DNA of 64,000 bases from Colocasia esculenta (lineage: Eukaryota > Streptophyta > Magnoliopsida > Alismatales > Araceae). The stretch covers positions 72,116,206 to 72,180,205 of the forward strand of contig CM024758.1 of the NCBI GenBank assembly GCA_014218235.1. The letters are read 5' to 3'. The notes under the pieces were generated by a model. It saw only the letters and a list, made by a program, of their open reading frames with translations. It did no database searches and was not told the origin of the DNA. Of the stretch, positions 1-10,221 are shown piece by piece. A program made the translations under genes and the position numbers. The stretch's first letter is position 1. Each line of letters opens with the position of its first letter.

Positions 1-911
1 TTGACTGAAAACAAGAGACTGCCTAGTGTATATTGCTTTCGCATTTAATGCGTGCAGGTCTCTGACAGCGCACCTCATACAACGTTGGACAATATGGAAG
101 ATAAAGGACATCAAAGAAGATCCTCTCTTTTTATGTGCTGGAAAGCTAAGGATTGTTGAACAAGAAGCTCTACAGTGACATGCAGTCTAACGTAAACAAA
201 AGCTTAGAGATAACGGACACTTCAATGTTCAATTTTCAAATGAAAGACATATATAGAAGACTGAAGCTCCAGAAAGATACAACACTCACGACAATCTTTT
301 ACAAGCTTTCTGCGAGCATCTGGAAGAGCGAAGCTTCACTCCTTTGCTTGTCTAGCTCTTAGCTCTCTGCATTCATTGTGTTAGCCTTGAGAGCTTCTAT
401 GTACTGAGAGTGTTCCTCATCATAGAACTTTCCCCCTCAGTCGTTGCTTCAGATCGAGCATTGGTCTTAAAGATTGATCTAGGGGCTCGTCTTCCTGAAC
501 ACATCTTTGTGTTGTTCCCTTCGTGTGGAAGGAAGAGAGGGTGTTGTTTCCTTCGTGTAGAAGGAAGACCTGGTGGGATCCAGGGTGTTATAATTCCTCT
601 TCGGGTTGTGATAAGAAGACCAGCTGCGGCTGGGTGTGTAAGTGTCATTAAGGGGGACTGTACCCTTGGGTAGTGAAATCCTGAGTTGTTGCTTAGGGAC
701 TGGACGTAGGACTCCTGTGGAGAGGAGGTCCGAACCAGGATAAATTCTTTGTGTCGTGTGTTTGATTGCCTTGTGTTTGCTATCCTCCTTTTACTAACAC
801 TAACAGTCATCGAAGTGTGTCTTATGTAACGTTTTTGTGAACAGGTTTTAAAGTGATCAAAATTTTAAGAATCCCATTCACCCCCCCTCTGGGCTTGCTA
901 GCTGGGCAACA
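1..911 (+). repeat. Copia-1 family LTR, 3' part
   Basis: This is the downstream part of a SIRE-type LTR, cut by the window edge. It aligns along its length with 4035-4938 and 15425-16352, the matching parts of the two Copia-1 LTRs, and ends with the same C-rich stretch followed by GGGCAACA. No primer site follows the end, so it is either the 3' LTR of another copy or a solo or truncated LTR. The next bases (GCTTGGGG) are the same as those after the 3' LTR at 16352, which points to a duplicated block. Short ORFs on both strands here are LTR read-through and not genes. Confidence 0.85.
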
Positions 912-1521
912 GCTTGGGGCCACCGTCCTCGGGAGCCTGTTGAGGGAGTACTCTAGGCTACAAGCGTGCTCGAGTTGCTAGCCCAGCAGGCGGACTCTGG
1001 AGCTGAGGGGAAAATGGTGGTTAGGACAGCGGCGTTGAGTCGTTTGCAGAGCTCTCGTGGTTGGTCTGGGACTCCGAGGACGGTTAGGAGTTCTACCTGA
1101 CGCAGGCCAACCAGTCCTGTTTCTCACTGCCTCGCTCCTTGTGGCCCCAGAACCACTTGGAGATGCCAGGCGTGGGACCATAGTCCGGCCAGACTATGAT
1201 GGTTACTGTTGTGTGCTTTGTGTCCTGCCTCGCTCTGACGAGACGTGAGGGTTAGGACCTGGGTCGAGGATAAGACGTCGGTGGGTGCATCTGACCTTTG
1301 ACTAGTGGTAGTGTCTTCCGTAGCTAGTGTACCTTGTCCAGGGGGGGTATCCCCCTGTCTGTGTTTGCTAGCCTTGTGGTGGTCACGACGAGCAGTCGTA
1401 TGGAGTTTTCGACCGTGTTGTGTTTCCGTACCGCGCAAGTTGTAGCTCGCTTCTGCACTTCAGGTTATAGGTAGAAGATATAAACTGCTGTTATTATTGA
1501 TATATAATATATATAATATAG

Positions 1522-1552
<31 letters not shown>

Positions 1553-1701
1553 ATATTCTTTTGCTGTTTGAGCCAGTAGGAGATTGGTAGTCCCTACTGA
1601 GCTTCTGTTGTGAAGCTCATCCCTTTCTTTTCCAGGTGAGACTTCTCAGCAGCTGCAGGGCATGCGCCGGGCAGACAAGAGGGGCGGTAGTGGATGTCCC
1701 C
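912..1701 (+). repeat. Unclassified LTR-like unit, copy 1
   Basis: This non-coding segment recurs at 16353-16662 plus 18843-19309 with roughly 10% divergence. That second copy is split by LINE-alpha, while this one is uninterrupted and shows the empty target site (GCTTTGTGTCCTGCC near 1216). In both places a Copia-1 LTR lies on the left and a Gypsy-A LTR on the right. Its pyrimidine-rich style and its resemblance to 53863-54176 suggest it is LTR sequence of a Gypsy-C-like chromovirus. That assignment is inference. It contains a TA microsatellite and no credible ORF. Confidence 0.6.
1498..1556. repeat. TA microsatellite
   Basis: This is a run of about 60 bases of nearly pure TA/ATA inside the LTR-like unit. 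The other unit copy has a similar but differently sized tract at 19128-19164, so its length is unstable between copies. Confidence 0.9.
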
Positions 1702-2866
1702 TGTAACGCCCCGACGCGGAATATCAGAGCAAAATTACAGTTATTAAATAGTACAGAGCGAGAAATAAATGACATACCATTTCACAACTGGAAATAATAT
1801 CAAATAACTCCAATTTTATTAATAATCCAACCACTAACTATTACATCATTCCATCAGAGCCATAACTAGGACCCAAAGTACTTATTCAAATTCAAACTAA
1901 TACATACTGACTGATTGACTACTAAACTAACTAACTACTACGCCATGATAGCTGATCGGGTCACTCCTGAGCAACATCCTCATCAGTCCCATCCTCGTGA
2001 GTGTGGTCATATCCATCCGACTCACCTGAACACAAGATATAAACACGCAAGATGAGCGAAAAATCGCCCAGTAGGACTTAATATCTCATGAGAACAAGCA
2101 TGCTTAAAGTAATTAATGTCTTTAGGAGGCAGGATACGAGAACAAGTAGTCATGTATAGTCAGGAGAATGATGTAACAAGATAACATGAAACATTAACAC
2201 ATTCACGAGAGTATAACATCACAAGATTTGGCCACATCACGAGATGGCAAGTAAACTAGTCACGATAGCAAGTATGGGTCGGTATTCTTTCAACCCCAAG
2301 TTCAAGTAACAACAAATGATTGATTGATTGTCATAGATTAAATCTTGCATGTCATGCGTTAGGTGTATGCCATCACCCAGATCATTAGACCCCCGCGAGT
2401 TATAGCCTTTTAGGTGCTCCTCCTGAGGACCAGATTGGGCCCTTATAATGTTGCCTAGCATAGTCATGTTTGTTATTTTAGACAATCAATTGTATGGCCA
2501 AATAGAGTACCAAGAAGAGATGAGAGTAATAGATTAAATGGATGAGAGTATAGGGTGAAAGTGAGCAGATGAGAGTAACGGGATAGTAGATGAGATAAGG
2601 GTATAATCGTAAAATAACATTAAACCACGATAGTAATAGTTGCATAGCACTAAGCCGGGTGCCAGCAGTCTGGTAGAAGTCAACACCGCCCACTAGCCGT
2701 GCTATGAACACAGGCTAAATGGTCCGGCATGATCACAAGATAAGAGTGACACACTACAGCCGTTTGGATCGTACTGATCCCAAGGGGTGTAACGGGTTTT
2801 AGGGTACAACCAGCTCGTCGGCTAAGGACGTGCGCCAAAGCCAAGAAGACTTACAGAGGCCTTGAC
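1702..2866 (-). repeat. Gypsy-A LTR fragment
   Basis: It aligns with the left part (in + coordinates) of the Gypsy-A LTRs at 19310-20437 and 26862-27998, starting from the terminal TGTAACGCCCC. Homology stops at about 2866, just after GCCTTGAC, where the other copies continue with AAGGATTCC. The rest of the LTR and all internal sequence are missing, so this is a truncated relic. Confidence 0.85.
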
Positions 2867-3009
2867 CCGAATTCATTTATGGGCCGTACGGAATGATAAA
2901 TGATACCGGATGCTTGGCTTGCATCAATACATCTTGATTTTGGTCATCATGTTATTTTTCATCTGTGAATATCATATGAACCAGAACATGAGTTTCATTG
3001 TGTATGCCT
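2867..3009. other. Unassigned 143-bp spacer
   Basis: This short AT-rich stretch lies between the broken Gypsy-A LTR fragment and the 5' LTR of Copia-1. It matches nothing else that I could find in the window and has no ORF. It may be the original flank of Copia-1 or filler left at a deletion breakpoint. Confidence 0.5.
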
Positions 3010-4938
3010 TGATGATCAGATTATCCCCAATGTAATTTAAATTAATTACATATCTATTGGTGATAACAAAACTATGATAAAGTTACTCTAACATAATCTC
3101 TATGAGATTTGAGTACAAGAAATAAATCAGGGAATTCAAGCAAAATCAGTGAGTATTTATCACCTTGTAGCATTTACAGTTCAAAGCATACAATTTTCTA
3201 AGTACTCATCGATTTTCTAGTTGTTATAACGATTTTCTTAAGATCATAACGATTTCCTCACCCACATCGATTTTTGGTTCTATAACGATTTCATAAGTCA
3301 TTGCTATTCCATTGAAGTCTATTTTATAACGATTGGCTAAGAGATCGCAACGATTTTCTCTCAGAACGATTCGATAAGTGTGCACATCGATTCCGAGCTC
3401 ATAACGATTTGGTTATCGCATCGATTTCTTAAGTGAGAACAACGATTTGTTCTCACAACGATTTTCTTAAGTGAGAACAATGATTTGCTCTCACAACGAT
3501 TTCGGTTTCACAACGACTCATTAGTCTCATAACGATTTGATAAGTTACACAACGACTCAGTCACTGTAACGATTCATTAAGTTACATAACGACTTTGTCG
3601 CCGTAACGATTCGATACATTAAACAACGATTTGTTCACTATATCGACTCGATAAGTGAAACAACGATTTGCTGAACTATCGTAACGATTTGTCTCTACAA
3701 CAATTCGATTACTAAGGCATAACGATTTGTGTGTACATCGACTTGCTTATGAATGTATAACGATTCACATGAATAACGACTCATCAACACAACGATTTCA
3801 TAAGTCATGATCATATCGATTTCATGGTGCATAACGACTTGATATTCAAACTATTCTCAGATAGTTTGAAAAGTCAAAGTCTTCCCTCACGTTTCTCTTA
3901 CATCCATGCATTTATTACAACTGAACATATCACTGCAATGCATGCACGATATTTTCTACTCTTATGCTTATATTAGAAACATCTTTTCAAAAGAACATAA
4001 TGGAACTTCTATTTCGATATAAAATCATTCTAACGTTGACTGACAACAAGAGACAGCCTAGCTGTCTATTGTTTTAGCATTTAATGCGTGCAGGTCTCTG
4101 ACAGTGCACCTCAATACAACGTTGGACAATATGGAAGATAAAGGACATCAAAGAAGATCTCTCTCTTTTTGCATGCATGGAAAGCTAAAGACTGTTGAAC
4201 AAGAAGCTCTATAGTGACATGCAATCTAACGTAAACAAAAGCTTAGAGATAACAGACACTTCAACGCTCAATTTTCAAATGAAAGACATATATAGAAGGC
4301 TGAAGCTCCAGAAACAGATAGAACACTTACGACAATCTTTTACAAGCTTTCTGCGAGCATCTGAAAGAGCGAAGCTTCACTCCTTTGCTTGTCTAGCTCT
4401 TAGCTCTCTACATTCATTGTGTTAACCTTGAGAGCTTCTGTGTACTGAGAGTGTTCCTCATCGTAGAACTTTCCCTCTCAGTCGTTGCTTCAGATCGAGC
4501 ATTGGTCTTTAAGCTTGATCTAGGGGCGTATCATCCCTTGAATACATTCCTGTGTATTTTCCCTTCGTGTTGAAGGAAGACCGGGGGGTTCCAGGGGTTT
4601 GTTTCCCTTCGTGTAGAAGGAAGACCTGGTGGGGTCCAGGTGTTGAATTACGGCTGTGGTGTGTAAGTGTCCTTGAGGGGGACTGTACCCTTGGGTAGTG
4701 AAATCCTGAGGTATTGCTCAGGGACTGGACGTAGGACTCCTGTGGAGAGGAGATCCGAACCAGGATAATTCCTTGTGTCGTGTGTTTGTTTTCCTTGTGT
4801 TTGCTATCCTCTTTTTACTAACACTAATAGCCATCGAAGTGTGTTTTGTGTAAACGTTTTTGTGGACAGGTTTTAAAGTGATCAAAATTTTAATATCCCA
4901 TTCACCCCCCCCCCTCTGGGCTTGCTAGCTGGGCAACA
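3010..4938 (+). repeat. Copia-1 5' LTR
   Basis: This 1.93-kb LTR runs from TGATGATCAG to GGGCAACA and is followed after two bases by the primer binding site. The first half, presumably U3, holds the CGATT motif cluster. The second half holds the pyrimidine-rich stretch, with C runs just before the end as is usual for SIRE LTRs. It aligns throughout with 14204-16352. Confidence 0.92.
3195..3845. repeat. Cluster of degenerate AACGATT/ATCGATT/AACGACT motifs
   Basis: I counted about 25 CGATT cores and 7 CGACT cores in 650 bp. They sit mostly in the contexts AACGATTTG, ATCGATTTC and AACGACTCA and are separated by variable 10-30 bp spacers. Almost all are in the same orientation. The 3' LTR has the matching cluster at 14401-15235. 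Spacing is irregular and spacers are not unique units, so this is not a simple satellite. Confidence 0.9.
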
Positions 4939-4940
4939 AG

Positions 4941-4952
4941 TGGTATCAGAGC
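4941..4952 (+). other. Primer binding site, initiator tRNA-Met type
   Basis: TGGTATCAGAGC lies two bases after the 5' LTR and is complementary to the 3' end of plant initiator tRNA-Met, the usual primer for minus-strand synthesis in SIRE and chromovirus elements. Confidence 0.95.
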
Positions 4953-5003
4953 TAGTCTCTTCGACAAAGAAGAAGATCCAACGATCTGAAGAGAAAAGAT
5001 CAA

Positions 5004-6823
5004 ATGGCAGCCCAAGGTCACTTCGAAGGTCAGTCAGTTAACAGGCCACCACTGTTCGATGGTGAAGACTACACATACTGGAAGATAAGAATGAAGTTCT
5101 TCTTACAAGGACTCGACTATCAGATCTTGTCGATTGTTGAAGAAGGTGATCTTCTAGTCACAAATGAGAAGGATAAATGGACGGAAGATGACAAGAAGAA
5201 GATCTCTTTGAACTGCAAAGCCAAGAGTATCCTATGTTGTGCTCTTAGTAAGAAAGAGTTCAACCGCATATCAGCCTGCAAATCCGCTATGGAAATGTGG
5301 GAGAAGCTAAGGATCACATATGAAGGTACTGACAAGGTTAAAGAAACCAGAATAGACATTCTGGTAACACAGTACGAAAGGTTCCAATGCAACAAGGAGA
5401 ATCCATTACTCAGATGTACAGCAGATTCACCGATATTACTAATGGGTTAGCTGGTCTGGGTAAGATTATCAGATGGAGACATGGTGAGGAAAATACTCAG
5501 ATCCCTACCACCTCGTGGACTCCAAAGGTTACAGCAATAGAGGAGTTAATGACTTGAAGATAATGTCATTAGAGAAGCTCATTGGGTCCCTCATGGCCTA
5601 TGAAATAAATATGGAAAGGTTGGGAGAATCTTCTAGCAGAAAGAAGCACTCCAACGCACTCAAGGCAGAAGAAGACGAATCAGAAGAAGGCTCATACAGC
5701 CAAGAAAGCATGAACAACAGTGAAGATGAAGAAGCAATGCTTTCCAGAAGATTACAACGAATACTAGCTAAGAAAAAGAAGTATCAGTCCGGGAGAAGAT
5801 ACTTCAAGAAAGGAAAGACCTCAAAGGTCCGAAGTCAAAGATTCAAAGAAAAATGAACCCATTCTGTTATGAATGTAAGAAGTCCAGACATATCAAGGCA
5901 GAATGTCCGAAACTCAAGAAAATCGAATTCAGAAAGAAAGATATAGTTCCAAGAAATTCAGAAGGTATAAGAAGAAAGCTATGGCAGCAGCTTGGGACAA
6001 CAGCAGTGACTCGGACAGCGAGTCAAGCTCAAGCAATGAAGAAGAAGAAGAAGAAAACTTGGCATTCATGGCCAACATCGAAGATAAGGTAACATCAGAC
6101 TCATCTTTTCTTCATGTAATGAATCAGATTATGATAATTGGAAGAAGCTTTTAATGAACTATATTGTAAATACAAAAAAGTATGTAAATTACTAAAAAAC
6201 AGTAAGAAAAACATCGCATGCTTAGAAAATACTAACTCAGATTTAAAATCTGAAAATGAGCAAATGGAAAAACAAATTACGGAACTAAAAAGAAGAAACG
6301 ATTTGTTATGTGAAGATCTGAAAAATAAAAATGAACAAATAGTTAAAATAGAAAAACAGGAAGCTCCAGATGAACTTAAAAAGGAGATTAACACACTAAC
6401 TGAAGAAAATGAAAAGCTATTAAGTACATTAGATAAATTCACAAATGGAAAACCATCACTAATACTAAGAGGAGCTAGACGGTCAGGTAGAAAGAAATAT
6501 GGATTAGGATACACACCTCCAGACAATGAAGAAACAATAATACATCCTAAACATATCCAACACCAAAGTTTATAGCTGAACAAGACACAACATATAAATC
6601 AAATTTTAAATACATTCCAACTGAAAATGTAACTAAGATGTCTTGCTGTAGCCATTGCAACAAGTTAGGTCATATCAAAGTATCATGTCCAACTAAATAT
6701 AAAATATGGATAATCAAAAGAAAAATGATGATACTAACCAACCAGGACCCAAAAGAACTTGGGTACCTAAAGCTTAGTGTTTTCATTGCAGGTAAACTTC
6801 GCGAGCATCAAAATGGTATTTAG
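5004..6823 (+). pseudogene. gag: Copia-1 gag (capsid/nucleocapsid), broken
   Basis: The reading starts with MAAQGHF about 50 bases after the primer site and runs about 130 codons in a copia gag domain (PPLFDGEDYTYWKIRMK near its N-terminus). It then continues through frameshifts at about 5400, 5500 and 5850. A CCHC knuckle (C-x2-C-x4-H-x4-C) lies at 5865-5906. A Lys/Glu-rich coiled-coil-like stretch follows at 6138-6460, and a second CCHC knuckle at 6647-6688. Two knuckles separated by a coiled coil fit SIRE gag. The protein would package element RNA. At least four frame changes make it non-functional. Confidence 0.88.
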
Positions 6824-8232
6824 ACAGTGGATGCTCAAGGCACATGTCAGGAAATAGGAAGCTATTTTCTCATCTCAAAGCTGAGGAAGGCACAGTCACC
6901 TATGGAGATAATGGAAAAGGGACTGTGATAGGCAGTGGATCAGTGAGCAACAAAGACAAAACAGTTATTGAAGATGTGCTATGCGTCAAAGGACTGAAGC
7001 ACAACCTCATCAGTATCAGCCAGCTGTGTGACAAAGGACATCAAATCAAATTTCAAGAATCAAAGTGCAGCATTATGAAAGATGGTGCAGTCATCTTTGA
7101 AGCCAACAGAGAAAAGAACCTGTACGTACTTTACCTAGAAGAACTAAAAGATCAGGATATCTGTCTGGCCGCAAGCAAAGAGCAGTCAACTGAACTGTGG
7201 CACAAAAGATTGGGCCACTGCAGTCTGGATGACATGAGAAAGTTGATCAAGAGAAGCTTGGTGGAAGGCCTACCCAAAGTTAGCACAAGAATGGATGGAG
7301 TTTGTGGGCCATGTGCAAAAGGAAAGCACACCAAGTCATCCTTCAAGTCTAAGACTGTGGTAACAACCTCAAAACCCTTAGAAATTCTACATATGGATTT
7401 ATTTGGGCCAATGAGAACCACAAGTCTTGGAGGAAAGAATTTGGTTTTGTCATTGTAGATGATTTCTTTAGGTTACATGGGTTTCTTTCCTAGAACACAA
7501 AGATGATACTTTTGACAGTTTTGTAAGCTTCAGCAAGAAAGTACAGAAGGATAAAAGTATAGTATATCAGCATTCGATCGGACCATGGAGGAGAATTCCA
7601 GAATGAGAGATTTGCTAAGTTTTGTGATGATCAAGGCATAGAGCACATTTTCAGCACCAAGGACCTCAGCAAAATGGAGTTGCTGAAAAGAAGAATAGAA
7701 CCCTATTAGACATGGCAAGGACAATGCTGTCAGAATATGATTTGCCAAGATATTTTGGCCGAAAGTAGTTAACACATCATGTTATATCATCAACCGAGTC
7801 ATGATCAAGCCAATCCTGAGGAAGACTTCATATGAGCTATACAAAGAGAAGAAGCCGAAGATCAATCATTTCAAGACATTTAGATGTCCATGTTTCATCC
7901 ACAACAACGACAAAAGAGACCTCGGTAAGTTAGATGCTAAATCAGATGAAGGTATCTTCATGGGGTATGCCTCTAAACCTAAAGGATATAGAGTATTTAA
8001 TAAGCGTATCTTGTTAATTGAACAATCAGTGCACATTATTTTTGATGAAACTAACCCTTCCTTGAAAGAAGAAGAAGACAGTGATATTGATGATGCAGAA
8101 AAATTGTCTAAGAAATTAAAAGATACATCCATTGAGGACAAGGAAGATCCACCTTTGGAAGACCTACAACAAAAGGACAAATCTCATGATAATTTCCAAA
8201 AGAATGGAGGTATAAGAAAGATCACCCTCTAG
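6814..8232 (+). pseudogene. pol: Copia-1 protease and integrase, broken
   Basis: The reading opens with the aspartic protease site DSG (codons at 6823-6831, in the context WYLDSGCSRHMSG). About 650 bp stay open through the GAG-pre-integrase region, with the His pair in WHKRLGH (from 7198) and the Cys pair CGPC (near 7303) of the integrase zinc finger. A TAG at 7456 and frameshifts break the core between 7459 and 7800, where pieces of the DDE core remain. A further open piece, 7801-8229, carries the integrase C-terminal part, with FRCPCF and GIFMGYASKPKGYRVFN, and then an acidic tail. Integrase upstream of RT is diagnostic of Ty1/copia. Confidence 0.88.
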
Positions 8233-9814
8233 ACAACATCATTGGTGATCCGTCAGTTGGGGTAAGAACCAGAGGTAATGTAATACCTTGCGATTATCTA
8301 GCTTTTGCTTCACAAATAGAGCCTAGGACAGTCAATGAAGCTCTCACTGATGGATCTTGGATTTTAGCCATGCAAGATGAACTGAATCAGTTCAAAGAAA
8401 CCATGTGTGATCACTTGTTCCTAGACCATCAGATCATCCAGTGATTGGCACCAAATGGGTCTTCAAGAAAAATTGGATGAAGCTGGTGTGATCATAAGAA
8501 ACAAGGCCAGACTGGTAGCTCAAGGCTATTCCCAAGTGGAAGGCATAGATTCAATGAAACCTATGCACCAGTAGCTAGACTTAAGGCTATTAGAATTTTA
8601 CTTGCTTATGCATCTGCATTAAATTTAAAACTCTTTCAAATGGATGTGAAATCAGTTTTTAAAATGGTTTTATAAAAGAAGAAGTTTTGTGGAACAATCA
8701 CCTTGTTTTGATGACATGGATTTTTCGGATCATGTATTTAAATTGCATAAAGCTTTATATGGTTTAAAATAAGCACCTAGAGCATGGTATGAACGATTAA
8801 GTGCATTTCTATTAGATCATGGTTTTATTAGAGGAAAAGTAGATAGCACACTATTCATTAAGTCTAAACTCAAAAATGTATTACTTGTCAAATATATGTT
8901 GAGATATAATATTTGGATCTACTGATGAATCTCTTTGCAAGTATTTTGAGAAGCTAATGCAGTGAGAATTTGAAATGAGCATGATGGGGGAGCTTAACTA
9001 CTTCCTCGGATTGCAAATCAAATAAGGAAAATAAGGCTCACATATTTGTCAAGCAAATACACAAAAGAACTGCTAAAGAAATTAGGTTTGAAAATGCCAA
9101 GCCACTGTCAACACCAATGAGTACATCAACAAGATTAGACAGTGATAAAGATGGTAAGAAAGTATATCAGAAGCTTTATAGAGGTATGATAGGCTCTTTG
9201 CTTATTTACTTGATATATATTTAGTGTTTGCATGTGTGCTAGGTATCAGGCAGACCCTAGAGAGTCTCATTTAATTTCTATCAAGAGAATTTTTAGATAT
9301 TTGACTAGAACTTATGACTTAGGTTTGTGGTATCCAAAATCATGTGAAATTAATTAGTAGGATACTCTGATGCTGACTACGCTGGATGCAAAATAGATAG
9401 AAAAAGCACCAGTGGTTGTTGTCAATTCTTGCAGGATGTCTGATATCATGGTCCTCAAGAAGCAAAATTCAGTAGCACTGTCTATAGCTAAAGCTGAGTA
9501 CGTGGCTATTGAAGTTGCTGTACACAACTTCTGTGGATTAAGCAACGACTTGAGGATTATGGACTCAACACCAAGACAATTCTCTTGCGTACGACAACAC
9601 CAGTGCAATAAACCTTATCAAAAATCCAGTGCAGCACTCAAGGACAAAACACATAGAGGTTAGATATCATTTCATTTGTGATCATGTAGCAAATGGTAAT
9701 ATAGAAATTTCATTTATTGATACTCAGAATCAGTTAGCAGATATCTTCACAAAAGCCTTATCTGAAGAGAGATTTACATCTCTTAGAAAGGAATTAGGCA
9801 TGTGTAAATTGTGA
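8233..9814 (+). pseudogene. pol: Copia-1 reverse transcriptase and RNase H, broken
   Basis: RT pieces are recognisable across frames: NKARLVAQGYSQ near 8499, VARLKAIRILLAYAS near 8570 and LYGLK at about 8757. LYGLK is followed by TAA at 8770 where copia RTs have Gln. The YVDD box near 8898 has lost one base and an Asp. RNase H follows: GYSDADYAGCKIDRKSTSG near 9360, then after a frameshift SRTKHIEVRYHF (9636 onward) and the conserved end QLADIFTKAL, with a TGA stop at 9812. At least six disabling lesions are visible. Confidence 0.9.
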
Positions 9815-10221
9815 GAGATTTACCTGCAAATAACTAAAATAATAATTACTACAGAATATTAAATATTCTCTCCCCTATAGTTAAGCAAAATTTCGTCAAT
9901 ATTGGATGTTGCATTTTTATCAGAGACAGTTGTTTATTTTAAACCTTCTTTCGTCTCAAAATCATGCTTGTTGTCGTTTTCTACCTTATGGCGTCAGCAC
10001 CTCAAAAGTCACTTTTTGTTATTCTATATATCCCAAAATCTGTGTTGCAATGATTCAACTCCCGCCTTCATCTCTTTCGACTTGCCTGAGACGATACCCT
10101 AACGACTCCGGCATCCACCTCGTGCGATTTCAAAGCTTTCACTCCTTTCCGCGAGAAATTTCTTGAGGGTTTCTACTTCACCTCTCCTTCAAATCATCTA
10201 GAGACTTTCCCATTCAATCCC

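Noticed and set aside
397..810. 137-codon ORF on the minus strand as a gene
   Set aside because: It lies within LTR sequence shared by three copies, where the frame is not kept, and has no recognisable domain.
1498..1556. TA tract as replication origin or centromere feature
   Set aside because: It is a short unstable microsatellite inside a repeated LTR-like unit, with copies of different length.
3195..3845. CRISPR-like array of repeats and spacers
   Set aside because: Motif cores are only 5-9 bp, spacing is irregular, spacers are related and AT-rich, and the array lies in the U3 side of a plant LTR that is present in both LTRs.
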